This document shows positions 1 through 6,740 of a stretch of 10,368 bases of DNA, one piece after another. Made by a program: the position numbers and the translations under genes. The stretch is taken from contig DAQW01000012.1 of NCBI GenBank assembly GCA_002503045.1, forward strand, positions 1 through 10,368, in the 5' to 3' direction. How positions within the stretch are numbered: position 1 is the first letter of the stretch; each line of letters opens with the position of its first letter. The notes under the pieces were generated by a model. The model was not told the DNA's origin, did no database searches, and saw nothing but the letters and a program-made list of their open reading frames with translations. This DNA is from Euryarchaeota archaeon UBA39. GTDB lineage: Archaea; Thermoplasmatota; Poseidoniia; Poseidoniales; Thalassarchaeaceae.

Positions 1-135
1 GTATCCAGAAAATATTTCATCAAATGAATCAATTACTCTCTTAGGCGTTTCTTGAAGACCTTCTCGAGAAGCATCTGATTCAAGATATTCTAAAATTGTC
101 TTTACAGCTTGTTCTGCTTCATCCCTATCAGCCAT
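1..135 (-). CDS. folE: GTP cyclohydrolase I (FolE type), N-terminal fragment cut by window edge
   Basis: Only the first 45 codons are in the window; the gene continues off the left edge. The translation opens with a helix containing EQAVKTILEYLESDASREGL, then ETPKRV and a stretch ending in FSGY. This matches the conserved N-terminal helix and the 'REGL..TPKRV...FSGY' signature of type I GTP cyclohydrolases, the zinc enzymes that convert GTP to 7,8-dihydroneopterin triphosphate for folate or deazapurine (queuosine/archaeosine) synthesis. The catalytic zinc ligands lie beyond the window, so activity cannot be judged. The ATG is well supported: a GGAGGA ribosome binding site sits 6 nt upstream, inside the end of the preceding ribbon-helix-helix gene, whose stop is only 2 nt away. 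The two genes are therefore almost certainly co-transcribed. Many archaea use the unrelated MptA enzyme for this step, so a type I enzyme is notable here. Confidence 0.85.
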   Translation of the reverse strand, partial: MADRDEAEQAVKTILEYLESDASREGLQETPKRVIDSFDEIFSGY

Positions 136-137
136 AA

Positions 138-308
138 TTATTCCTCCAATCTTCCGTGACGTGCATCAATTTCATCTAATTGATCCAATAATTTCCTGCA
201 TGCGGTCCTTATTGCATCTGCTAAACTAACATACTTTTTTTCATCTCCAACATGTTTCTTCAAGTCCTCTACAATTTGCTGAGGCATGTCAAGACTAACC
301 TTGGGCAT
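138..308 (-). CDS. Small ribbon-helix-helix (CopG/Arc-like) DNA-binding protein
   Basis: A 56-aa protein starting MPKVSLDMPQQIVEDLKKHV. The pattern is a short beta strand (PKVSLDMP), a first helix (about residues 9-20), a turn with a Val-Ser-Leu-Ala-Asp-Ala cap (27-32), and a second helix (about 29-46) ending in an acidic tail. This is the ribbon-helix-helix fold, which binds DNA as a dimer through the paired strands. No separate sensor domain is present. I chose the ATG at 308 rather than the upstream in-frame ATG at 377. The longer version would overlap the permease gene and prepend a Tyr-rich hydrophobic stretch that is really promoter DNA, and a TATA-like box lies about 26 nt before the ATG at 308. 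It precedes folE by 2 nt and probably shares its transcript. It may autoregulate the pair; an antitoxin role is less likely because no toxin gene follows. Confidence 0.75.
   Translation of the reverse strand: MPKVSLDMPQQIVEDLKKHVGDEKKYVSLADAIRTACRKLLDQLDEIDARHGRLEE
141..147 (-). promoter_or_regulatory. Strong Shine-Dalgarno site of folE
   Basis: On the minus strand this reads GGAGGAA, with its core 6 nt before the folE ATG. It lies inside the last codons of the upstream ribbon-helix-helix gene. This fixes the folE start and implies translation from a polycistronic message, in contrast to the leaderless look of the first gene of the pair. Confidence 0.7.
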
Positions 309-329
309 ATTTAGCGGTCCATACAATAG

Positions 330-338
330 GTAATAATA
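330..338 (-). promoter_or_regulatory. TATA-box candidate of the ribbon-helix-helix/folE transcript
   Basis: The minus strand reads TATTATTAC here, ending 21 nt before the ATG at 308, with its centre about 26 nt upstream. This is the archaeal TATA distance to a transcription start at or next to the ATG, so the mRNA is probably leaderless. The identical 9-mer lies at exactly the same distance from the NikR-like gene start (8932-8940). Confidence 0.55.
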
Positions 339-360
339 CCATAGTATTACTAGAGTAATA
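330..360. repeat. Three alternating copies of GTAATA/TATTAC, possible operator
   Basis: GTAATA occurs at 330-335 and 355-360, and its reverse complement TATTAC at 345-350. The last two form a perfect dyad with a 4-nt spacer; TAATAC (334-339) and GTATTA (344-349) form another. The cluster overlaps the TATA-like box of the ribbon-helix-helix gene and ends exactly where the upstream permease gene stops. Ribbon-helix-helix dimers typically bind short tandem half-sites like these, so autoregulation is a reasonable inference. The AT-rich setting makes chance dyads easier. Confidence 0.4.
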
Positions 361-1611
361 TCAGGATATGCTTTCAACCAAGTCTTCCCTATTGAATTGC
401 CTAGAAGCCCACCCAGTTGCTACCAAAGCATAGAGAAGACTACTTCCCATCCATAAAATCGCATGAATATAAGAAACGTCGCCCAATAATGATGCCCTCA
501 TCCCTAAACAAATATTGAATATTGGAGCAATGAACCACCATGCTTCAATATTTTCCATATTGACAAATTGTGCAAATAATGCGGGGCCAATGAATAATAT
601 GACCATTGGACCAAGTGTCGATCCGGCTTCTTTTACTGATCTTGCCCTCATAGCCATAGCCATCTCCACTGCAACAACAAAAATTGCGAAAAGCAAAATT
701 GTCACTACGAATAGAATCCAGCCAACAATCGATACTGTTGGAGGTGTTAGGATACCTGCTGCGAGGAATCTAATGGCTACGAAAAGCCCTACTAATTGCA
801 ATAGTACTGATGCACTAGCAATTATCGCGACAGCTAGCCATTTCCCCCACATTAAATCAGATCTTGCTATTGGAGTTGTCAATAATGCTTCCAATGTCCC
901 TCTTTCACGTTCTCCAGCAGTCAAATCAATAGAAGGTTGAACTGCAGATGTTGCAGTCCACAATGAAATTATAAATGGAACAAATAAAGCAAATGTGAAT
1001 GCAGCTTGCTCTCCAGTAGTAGCAATATCAGCATCACCTACAGTACCATCCCAAGTAACCGGATCGTATACATCATCTCGTTCTAATTGGTTTTGAGATA
1101 ATGTAGTATCAATTATTTCATCTTCCCAAATATCAATTTGATTCAATAATCTAGTTCTAGCTTCTCTAGATAATTCATCAGTGCTATCTGAAAATATCAC
1201 ATATTCCCAATTTTCTGTTGCATTTCCACTCCCTGTACGAAGTAGTAATACCGCATCTAATACACCATTACGAATAGATAATGACGCATCTTCTCTAAAT
1301 GTAGAATGATTTGAAAGGGAAATATTTCTATCAAAATTGGCTTCAACAGATTCAACGATTACAGAAGATGAATTGAGTAAGTCAAGTAATTCAGTAGGCA
1401 TATCTGCATCTTGATCGATAACCAAATGAACTGAAACTGAATATTCTCCTAATTCTTCTGCCTCGCCCTGTAAAAACATAGGTACAGCAACAAAAATAAT
1501 TGGAAAAAGAATTAATGGAACAAGTAACATTGCTGCTAAAGTTCTCCAATCTCTGACAAAATCTAACAATTCTTTGGTAGTTACAGTCCAAACAACTTGA
1601 GGTCGATTCAT
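361..1611 (-). CDS. ABC-2 type permease, NatB-like exporter subunit
   Basis: A 416-aa membrane protein. The N-terminus has the NatB-family entry motif TTKELLDFVRDWRTL, followed by a first membrane segment (about residues 25-47). A soluble, mostly acidic domain (about 48-200) should lie outside the membrane. A block of further membrane segments follows (about 203-220, 256-285, 294-320, 331-350 and 381-401). The cytosolic coupling region with GERERGTLEALLTTPI (233-248) is the family hallmark that contacts the ATPase. NatAB-type transporters export sodium, drugs or peptides; the substrate cannot be read from the sequence. Its ATG overlaps the stop of the ATPase gene by 4 nt (ATGA), so the subunits are translationally coupled. 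It is the last gene before the promoter of the ribbon-helix-helix gene. Confidence 0.85.
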   Translation of the reverse strand: MNRPQVVWTVTTKELLDFVRDWRTLAAMLLVPLILFPIIFVAVPMFLQGEAEELGEYSVSVHLVIDQDADMPTELLDLLNSSSVIVESVEANFDRNISLSNHSTFREDASLSIRNGVLDAVLLLRTGSGNATENWEYVIFSDSTDELSREARTRLLNQIDIWEDEIIDTTLSQNQLERDDVYDPVTWDGTVGDADIATTGEQAAFTFALFVPFIISLWTATSAVQPSIDLTAGERERGTLEALLTTPIARSDLMWGKWLAVAIIASASVLLQLVGLFVAIRFLAAGILTPPTVSIVGWILFVVTILLFAIFVVAVEMAMAMRARSVKEAGSTLGPMVILFIGPALFAQFVNMENIEAWWFIAPIFNICLGMRASLLGDVSYIHAILWMGSSLLYALVATGWASRQFNREDLVESIS

Positions 1612-2438
1612 TCATCCTCACCTCTATCATTTGTGCGATTTTTTCTAGAAAAGATTCCTAAAAGAATACTAGACACTGTTGATTCTTTATCAATTGGATT
1701 TGACCGTGCCACATCACTAGTCAATGAGACATATGCATCTTCAAGATCAATTGTGGAGGTCATCTGCAGTAATTCATTTGGTGAACCATCTGCTCTCACA
1801 GTTCCATTGTGTAGTATGATAATTCTATCACATATCCTCTGGGCTTCAGATAACATATGGGTACTGTAAATTACAGTGCCTCCATCATCCCCAAGTTGAC
1901 GAACTAAATCTCTTACTTTTCTAGCACTTGTAACATCTAATCCTGCTGTGGGTTCATCCAATAATAACAAATCAGGACCATGAGCTATCGCACGAATTAA
2001 TGCAATCTTTTGACGCATACCTCGTGAAAATCCACGAGTTGGTCGATGTAATTCATCAACAATATCAAGAGATTTAGCAAATCGATGTGTTCGATTCCAA
2101 GACTTTTCATCATCACGTCCATGAATTCTAGTATGATAACGAATATTTTCCCATGCGGTTAATCGACTATACAATCCAGTTGATTCAGGTACTACTCCTA
2201 GCCTCCCTCTTACCTCATCTACTGGTTTATTTTCACCATCGTCGACAAAACGTACTGAGCCATTTGTTGGACGATAGACCCCACATAATAATCTTAGAAG
2301 AGTGGTTTTTCCTGCTCCATTTCCCCCAACTAATCCAACTATCTCACCTTTGTTTAATTGTATACTTACATCCGAAAGCGCTGCTATATCTCCAAAATTT
2401 TTAGAGACCCCGTCTACTATCAGTAGAGGAGAATTCAT
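1608..2438 (-). CDS. ABC transporter ATP-binding protein, NatA-like
   Basis: A 276-aa ATPase partner of the downstream permease. Visible motifs in order: Walker A GGNGAGKT (residues 38-45), the Q-loop region with VPE in place of a glutamine (about 83-85, as I recall from NatA-type ATPases), an ABC signature of the FSRGMRQK type (137-144), Walker B LLLLDEP (157-163) with catalytic Glu162, the D-loop AGLD, and switch His194 in STHML. The C-terminal 45 residues are a polar tail beyond the core. The start has a GAGGTGA ribosome binding site that includes the stop of the preceding gene. It provides the energy for the NatB-like permease. Its place at the end of the methylmalonyl-CoA gene cluster does not by itself indicate a substrate. 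Confidence 0.9.
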   Translation of the reverse strand: MNSPLLIVDGVSKNFGDIAALSDVSIQLNKGEIVGLVGGNGAGKTTLLRLLCGVYRPTNGSVRFVDDGENKPVDEVRGRLGVVPESTGLYSRLTAWENIRYHTRIHGRDDEKSWNRTHRFAKSLDIVDELHRPTRGFSRGMRQKIALIRAIAHGPDLLLLDEPTAGLDVTSARKVRDLVRQLGDDGGTVIYSTHMLSEAQRICDRIIILHNGTVRADGSPNELLQMTSTIDLEDAYVSLTSDVARSNPIDKESTVSSILLGIFSRKNRTNDRGEDE

Positions 2439-2441
2439 TTT

Positions 2442-2448
2442 TCACCTC
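2442..2448 (-). promoter_or_regulatory. Shine-Dalgarno site of the ABC ATPase gene
   Basis: The minus strand reads GAGGTGA, 3 nt before the ATG at 2438, and overlaps the TGA stop of the 102-aa gene. This supports the chosen start and co-transcription of the two genes. Confidence 0.65.
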
Positions 2449-2755
2449 AAGACAAAACAGATTCAACCGCTGCACTAAGACCTGGATGAGCTTCTTCTAC
2501 TCGATTAGATCTTGAAACAAGTCCAGACATGTGAACTGCTAATTCAGTTCTATCAATTCCAGCATCAATTAGGTTAGCAATCATCATCATTCCACCTTGG
2601 ATTGCTCCTGCATCAAGATATGCATCATTAGAAATTGTACCTTCAGATCGCAATGAATCTAAAGCATTGGCAAGATTGTCAATCAAACCCCTCACTGCAT
2701 CTGATTCTATGGATGAAATAGTGTCGGAAATGGGAGTCAATATTGATTGCATCAT
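2447..2755 (-). CDS. Hypothetical helical protein, 102 aa
   Basis: I do not recognise this protein. It starts MMQSILTPI, is almost entirely predicted helical, and has a small-residue and Met-rich centre (GAIQGGMMMIANLIDAG, about residues 51-67). It has no cysteines, no membrane segment long enough to span a bilayer, and no signal peptide. The start is one of two adjacent ATGs (2755 or 2752); GAGGG lies 1 nt upstream of the first and 4 nt upstream of the second, so the second ATG is slightly better placed. It sits 39 nt after the epimerase gene and 8 nt before the ABC ATPase gene, all on the minus strand, so it is probably expressed with both. It could be an accessory factor of either neighbour, but nothing in the sequence decides this. 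Confidence 0.6.
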   Translation of the reverse strand: MMQSILTPISDTISSIESDAVRGLIDNLANALDSLRSEGTISNDAYLDAGAIQGGMMMIANLIDAGIDRTELAVHMSGLVSRSNRVEEAHPGLSAAVESVLS

Positions 2756-2794
2756 ACCCTCGGAACCATCCGGTCCATTTTACTCCATCGGGAT

Positions 2795-3208
2795 TTAAGT
2801 TCGTTGAACAATCTCAACAAGAACTCCACCTGTAGACTTTGGATGGACAAATGCAATCAATGAACCATGGGCGCCTTTCCTTGGATTTTCATCAATCATA
2901 TTAACGCCGTTATCCATTAAGATTTCAATTGTAGATTGTATATCATCTACCCTAAATGCGATTTGTTGTATCCCTTCCCCACGACGCTCAATAAATCGAC
3001 CAATTGGGGTTTCAGGACCTGTGGCTTGAAGTAATTCTATGCGAGGAGCAATATCTGATTCACCACTTGTAGATAAAAAACGAGCAACTACTCCATCATT
3101 TGGTAAGTCTTCATCTTCACCTAAAATTAAGCCTAATGCAACCCAAAATGGAGTACGATTATCTAAATTATTTACTGCAATTCCGATATGGTCAATTTCA
3201 ATACCCAT
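2795..3208 (-). CDS. mce: Methylmalonyl-CoA epimerase
   Basis: A 137-aa protein of the glyoxalase/VOC fold, the normal length for this family. It interconverts (S)- and (R)-methylmalonyl-CoA so that the mutase can act. Two beta-alpha-beta-beta-beta modules are visible. IDHIGIAV (5-12) supplies the first metal ligand, His7. IELLQ (57-61) supplies the second at Glu58. GIQQIAFRVDDI (79-90) occupies the third ligand site. FVHPKSTGGVLVEIVQ (120-135) supplies the last at Glu132. Most epimerases have HH where this one has QQ (81-82), so the third metal ligand would be Gln82; from memory, actinobacterial epimerases carry the same QQ. The gene begins 8 nt after the mutase stop, with AGGTGA as ribosome binding site, so the two pathway enzymes are made from one message. 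Confidence 0.9.
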   Translation of the reverse strand: MGIEIDHIGIAVNNLDNRTPFWVALGLILGEDEDLPNDGVVARFLSTSGESDIAPRIELLQATGPETPIGRFIERRGEGIQQIAFRVDDIQSTIEILMDNGVNMIDENPRKGAHGSLIAFVHPKSTGGVLVEIVQRT

Positions 3209-3212
3209 AATT

Positions 3213-3218
3213 TCACCT
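3213..3218 (-). promoter_or_regulatory. Shine-Dalgarno site of mce overlapping the mutase stop
   Basis: The minus strand reads AGGTGA 4 nt before the mce ATG; its first two bases are the last two of the mutase TAG stop. This arrangement suggests coupled translation of mutase and epimerase. Confidence 0.6.
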
Positions 3219-4782
3219 AAATTCCACTGGGAGCACGCCAGGTCCCGAATATTGATTTCATTGCATTCATTATTTCACCAACTGTAGCTCCACATTTCAC
3301 TGCATTCAAAATATGAGGAAATAATTGTCCATCAGAATCACATGCAATAGTCAATTTTTTCAAACAATCATTTACATCATCTTCATTTCTTGACATTCGA
3401 TGTAATTTCAATCTCTCAATTTGATTCTTTACATTTTCAGGATTTAATTTCTGTCCTGCATCGATAATTTCTGAATTATCAGTTGCATGATTGACTCCAA
3501 TGATCTTTCTTTCACCTGACTCAATATCTGATAGTTGAGTCCAGGCTGAATCATGAATTGCACGTTGCTGATAACCCCTTTCTATTCCAGCCATTGCACC
3601 ACCATTTTGTAATATCTCATCTATTTTCTTGGATGCTTGATCACGAATCTGTCCAGTGAGGTATTCAATATGTACAGAACCAGACAAGGGATCGACTACC
3701 TCTGGAACTCCAGTTTCTTCACTGATTATCTGTTGAGTACGAAGTGCAATCTTCACAGAATCTTCTGTAGGTAATCCAAGTGCTTCATCAAATGCATTAG
3801 TGTGTAATGATTGTGTCCCACCTAATACAGCAGCCATAGCTTGGTAAGCAACTCTAACAACATTATTCATAGGTTGTTGAGCAGTCAATGAAACACCAGC
3901 AGTTTGGGTATGGAATCGAAGTTGAGATGATTTAGGATTAATTGGATTATATCGTTCTGAAACAATATTATGCCATAATTCACGCGCTGCACGAAATTTA
4001 GCTATTTCTTCAAAAAAGTCATTATGGCATCCAAAGAAAAATGATATTCTTGGAGCAAATGAATCAATATCTAGGCCTGAATCAATTGCTGCATCCACAT
4101 ATTCAATAGCATTTGAAAGTGTAAAGGCTACTTCTTCGATTGCTGTAGAACCTGCTTCACGTATATGATAGCCGCTGATTGAAATTGTATTCCACATAGG
4201 GGTGTTTTGTGCACACCATTGCATTACATCTGTAGTTAATCTCAAACTCGGTTCAGGAGGGAAAACATAGAGACCACGAGCAATATATTCTTTGAGAATA
4301 TCATTTTGGATTGTTCCTCGAAGTTTATCTCTAGAGACTCCTTGTTCATCTGCTACTGCAACATATAGGGCAAACAATATCGATGCAGGTGCATTAATTG
4401 TCATGGATGTAGATACTTCGCCTAAATTGATCCCATCAAATAATAATCTCATGTCATCAATTGAATCAATTGCCACACCAACCTTTCCTACTTCGCCAAA
4501 AGAGAGGTCGTCATCGCTATCCATACCCAACTGTGTAGGTAAATCAAATGCAACACTGAGGCCTTTTTGCCCTTCATTTAGTAGTAATTTGAAACGCTCA
4601 TTTGTTGCTTCTGCTGTTGAAAATCCAGCATATTGTCTCATTGTCCATCTTCGAGTTCGATACATTTCTTCATGGATACCACGTGTATACGGAGGTGTAC
4701 CAGATGAAGAATCAGTTGAAATTGGCACCCCTGGAAAATCAATTCCGCCTAGGGTCCGACCCCGAGGTTGGTCCGAATCCAT
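3217..4782 (-). CDS. mcmA1: Methylmalonyl-CoA mutase, catalytic large subunit without B12 domain
   Basis: A 521-aa protein covering the substrate-binding TIM-barrel half of the adenosylcobalamin-dependent mutase that converts (R)-methylmalonyl-CoA to succinyl-CoA. Hallmarks: PPYTRGIHEEMYRTRRWTMR (30-49), RQYAGFSTAEATN, GLSVAFDLPTQLGMDSD, GTIQNDILKEY, SISGYHIREAG and GGTQSLHTNAFDEAL. Specificity residues can be placed against the Propionibacterium enzyme: Tyr51 (Tyr89), Arg181 (Arg207) and His206 (His244). Tyr and Arg here point to methylmalonyl-CoA rather than isobutyryl-CoA. The cobalamin-binding domain with its DxHxxG motif is absent, as in archaea that encode it separately, and no such gene is in the window. 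The N-terminus is short, about 30 residues before the first conserved motif, but no in-frame start exists upstream before a stop. It follows the 290-aa gene by 36 nt and precedes mce by 8 nt. Confidence 0.93.
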   Translation of the reverse strand: MDSDQPRGRTLGGIDFPGVPISTDSSSGTPPYTRGIHEEMYRTRRWTMRQYAGFSTAEATNERFKLLLNEGQKGLSVAFDLPTQLGMDSDDDLSFGEVGKVGVAIDSIDDMRLLFDGINLGEVSTSMTINAPASILFALYVAVADEQGVSRDKLRGTIQNDILKEYIARGLYVFPPEPSLRLTTDVMQWCAQNTPMWNTISISGYHIREAGSTAIEEVAFTLSNAIEYVDAAIDSGLDIDSFAPRISFFFGCHNDFFEEIAKFRAARELWHNIVSERYNPINPKSSQLRFHTQTAGVSLTAQQPMNNVVRVAYQAMAAVLGGTQSLHTNAFDEALGLPTEDSVKIALRTQQIISEETGVPEVVDPLSGSVHIEYLTGQIRDQASKKIDEILQNGGAMAGIERGYQQRAIHDSAWTQLSDIESGERKIIGVNHATDNSEIIDAGQKLNPENVKNQIERLKLHRMSRNEDDVNDCLKKLTIACDSDGQLFPHILNAVKCGATVGEIMNAMKSIFGTWRAPSGI

Positions 4783-4818
4783 GAATTGGCATAGGGGTAA
4801 TGAACATCATCCTGTCGT

Positions 4819-5691
4819 TCATCTACGAGTTGTATATGAATCAATGATAGAAAGTAAACGTTCACACTGCTCCTCAGTTATTGCTCCAGAAGATACTCTT
4901 TCACGAACAAATTCCTTAGCTGCGTTAACATCTTGCCGTTCGCCCTTCGCCCAAATTGTTCCTAGCAAAACAGAATGTTGTTCTGGAGAGACCTCAATTT
5001 CTTTCAATAAAGCCCTCATTTCATATCTATATTCAACGTGTCTTGATCGATTTAATCGACGGGCTCGAGTAGCACGTTGTTCGACGCGTTGATTATTCTT
5101 TTTTGCCTTAGAAATCCTACGTGGAGTTCGCTCCTTCTTTTCTTCAACCGGTTCGGGAGCAGGAACAGAAGTGGCTATTTGAGCCCCATATCCTTTAGAT
5201 TTTGCAAATGCTTGAGCATCTTTCAATAAATTAGATGTTCGGTCCTCGTCAGATTCTACTTCGACTACTGTCTCCACGACTGTGGTTTCAAGACTAGTTA
5301 ATCCGAGTGATTTACGATCAGCACCATCCTGAATAGTTGTCCCTTCAGCTGCAGCAACTGGATTTTCATCTACAACCTCCGGAGCAGGTACCTCAATTTC
5401 TTCAACAACTTCAACCACTTCTGGTTCTTCAGGTGTATCTGCAACAATGTCACCATACTGCTTCTGTACTGGAGTCACTGGAGACGTCGTAGCAGATTTT
5501 GGAACGATATTTGCAGGTGTAGTTTCTGCGACAGGTGGTGTAAACCCTTGTGGAGGTGTTGGTGTTTGAGGACGTGGTCGAGGAGGAGCTCTCCTTTGTC
5601 CACCCTTACCTCTACGTGCCAGAACTCGACCTCCAATACCCAATCCGTATAATGCCCCCTCTAAAGGCTTCCTAGGATCAAGACCATGCAA
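4819..5691 (-). CDS. Hypothetical protein: low-complexity linker plus helical C-terminal domain
   Basis: I do not recognise this 290-aa protein. It has a Gly/Arg-rich basic N-terminus (about 10-40), a Pro/Thr-rich stretch (36-75), an acidic Glu/Val/Pro stretch (84-125), a strongly basic patch (about 185-213, RRISKAKKNNQR and following) and a helical C-terminal region of about 75 residues ending SYTTRR. There is no signal peptide or membrane segment. The basic patch next to a helical domain would suit nucleic-acid or ribosome binding, but that is inference. The annotated start is a TTG that overlaps the end of kae1 by 14 nt; a TTG at residue 17, preceded at some distance by GAGGGG, is an alternative. 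The start is uncertain; the reading frame is supported by its length, composition and tight fit between kae1 and the mutase gene. Confidence 0.65.
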   Translation of the reverse strand: MHGLDPRKPLEGALYGLGIGGRVLARRGKGGQRRAPPRPRPQTPTPPQGFTPPVAETTPANIVPKSATTSPVTPVQKQYGDIVADTPEEPEVVEVVEEIEVPAPEVVDENPVAAAEGTTIQDGADRKSLGLTSLETTVVETVVEVESDEDRTSNLLKDAQAFAKSKGYGAQIATSVPAPEPVEEKKERTPRRISKAKKNNQRVEQRATRARRLNRSRHVEYRYEMRALLKEIEVSPEQHSVLLGTIWAKGERQDVNAAKEFVRERVSSGAITEEQCERLLSIIDSYTTRR

Positions 5692-6691
5692 TTGCAGTCA
5701 TATCAGTTCTCAACATCTGGTCAACAGCCGAATCTATCAATTCAGTGGGGCCTGCTGAAATTAGTTGTAAGCGTCCAAGAAGAGCAATCATTGTTCCATT
5801 ATCTACACAATACATCTTTGGAGGCCAATGGCCAGTAGCACCTCTTTCATCACACATTATTGAAGTCATCTCTCTAATTCTTTCATTACAAGCAACACCA
5901 CCACCAAGAAGAAGTTCAGATTTTCCAGTATGAGCTAAGGCTCGTTCTGCAACTTCAATACATGCAGCGAAAGCATGTTCTTGTAATGACCAACAAACTG
6001 ATTCAAAGGATGCTCCTTTTTGGACTAATGTATCTGCCGCATTTAATAATCCAGAGAAGGCAAGATCCATTCCTTGTACTGCATAAGGTAGCTCTAAATT
6101 TTCAATTGAAGGATGACTTATGGTATCTAAATGTCTTAACGCAGCCCGTTCAATTTCGGGTCCACCTGGAAAGGGGAAACCGTGGTGTCTAGCAAATTTA
6201 TCCAACATATTTCCAATTCCAATATCCAATGTTTCACCCAATACCCTATATCTACCATCTAGTCTTGCAATTACTTGGGTATTACCTCCACTAACATACA
6301 AAAGAACAGGGTCATCACATCCACAAATTGCACGTCCAATTTCGATATGAGCAACACAATGATTCACACCTAACAATGGAACTTTACGTGAAGTAGAAAT
6401 AGCTCGTGCAACAGATGCACCTACTCTAAGACAGGGGCCTAATCCGGGTCCTTGGCTAAATGCAACGCCTTCTAAATCATCCATCATCAAATCCTGTTCA
6501 ACAAGTAAACGTCGTAGCAATTCACCGGATATCTCACTATGATGATCTGCCGCTTCTCTAGGATGAATCCCGCCTTCAACTGGACGAATGATGGATGATG
6601 CTGAGGGAATTGGCGTTCCGTCTGTTGTTACTGCGCCAAATGAGAATGTATGTGCGGTGCTCTCAATCCCTAGTATCCAGCCCTGCGCCAT
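5678..6691 (-). CDS. kae1: KEOPS tRNA N6-threonylcarbamoyladenosine transferase subunit Kae1
   Basis: A 337-aa protein of the Kae1/TsaD/Qri7 family (ASKHA fold), which transfers the threonylcarbamoyl group to A37 of ANN-decoding tRNAs within the KEOPS complex. Conserved elements: ILGIESTAHTFS (6-17), GGIHPREAADHH (40-51), SQGPGLGPCLRVG (79-91), the iron/metal motif NHCVAHIEIG with His111 and His115, LYVSGGNTQV (131-140), GNMLDKFAR (160-168), PGGPEIE (175-181), LLGGGVACNERI (261-272) and VDNGTMIA (296-303) with Asp297. The length and the NMLDKFAR form fit archaeal Kae1. The Bud32 kinase domain fused to Kae1 in several euryarchaea is absent here. It is the first gene of the minus-strand run and starts 49 bp from the divergent hutI. 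Confidence 0.95.
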   Translation of the reverse strand: MAQGWILGIESTAHTFSFGAVTTDGTPIPSASSIIRPVEGGIHPREAADHHSEISGELLRRLLVEQDLMMDDLEGVAFSQGPGLGPCLRVGASVARAISTSRKVPLLGVNHCVAHIEIGRAICGCDDPVLLYVSGGNTQVIARLDGRYRVLGETLDIGIGNMLDKFARHHGFPFPGGPEIERAALRHLDTISHPSIENLELPYAVQGMDLAFSGLLNAADTLVQKGASFESVCWSLQEHAFAACIEVAERALAHTGKSELLLGGGVACNERIREMTSIMCDERGATGHWPPKMYCVDNGTMIALLGRLQLISAGPTELIDSAVDQMLRTDMTAIAWS

Positions 6692-6740
6692 GTGACTCGG
6701 ATGACCGCATCCATTTCAAGCCTTGACGCTATCGACGGGC
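6692..6740. promoter_or_regulatory. 49-bp divergent promoter region of kae1 and hutI
   Basis: The only AT-rich block is ATTTCAA at 6713-6719. Its centre (6716) is 25 nt from both the kae1 ATG (6691) and the hutI ATG (6741), the usual archaeal TATA distance for leaderless genes. A single TATA-like element serving both directions is possible, though the sequence is a poor TATA match. No Shine-Dalgarno motif precedes either ATG. Confidence 0.35.

Noticed and set aside
309..377. In-frame ATG at 377 that would extend the ribbon-helix-helix protein to 79 aa
   Set aside because: It would overlap the permease gene end and translate the promoter region; the TATA-like box and fold boundaries favour the ATG at 308.
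515..940. Long plus-strand frame opposite the ABC permease, and similar frames opposite the ATPase, mutase, kae1 and hutI genes
   Set aside because: The minus-strand (or, for hutI, plus-strand) genes have clear family motifs across the same bases; the opposite frames have none.
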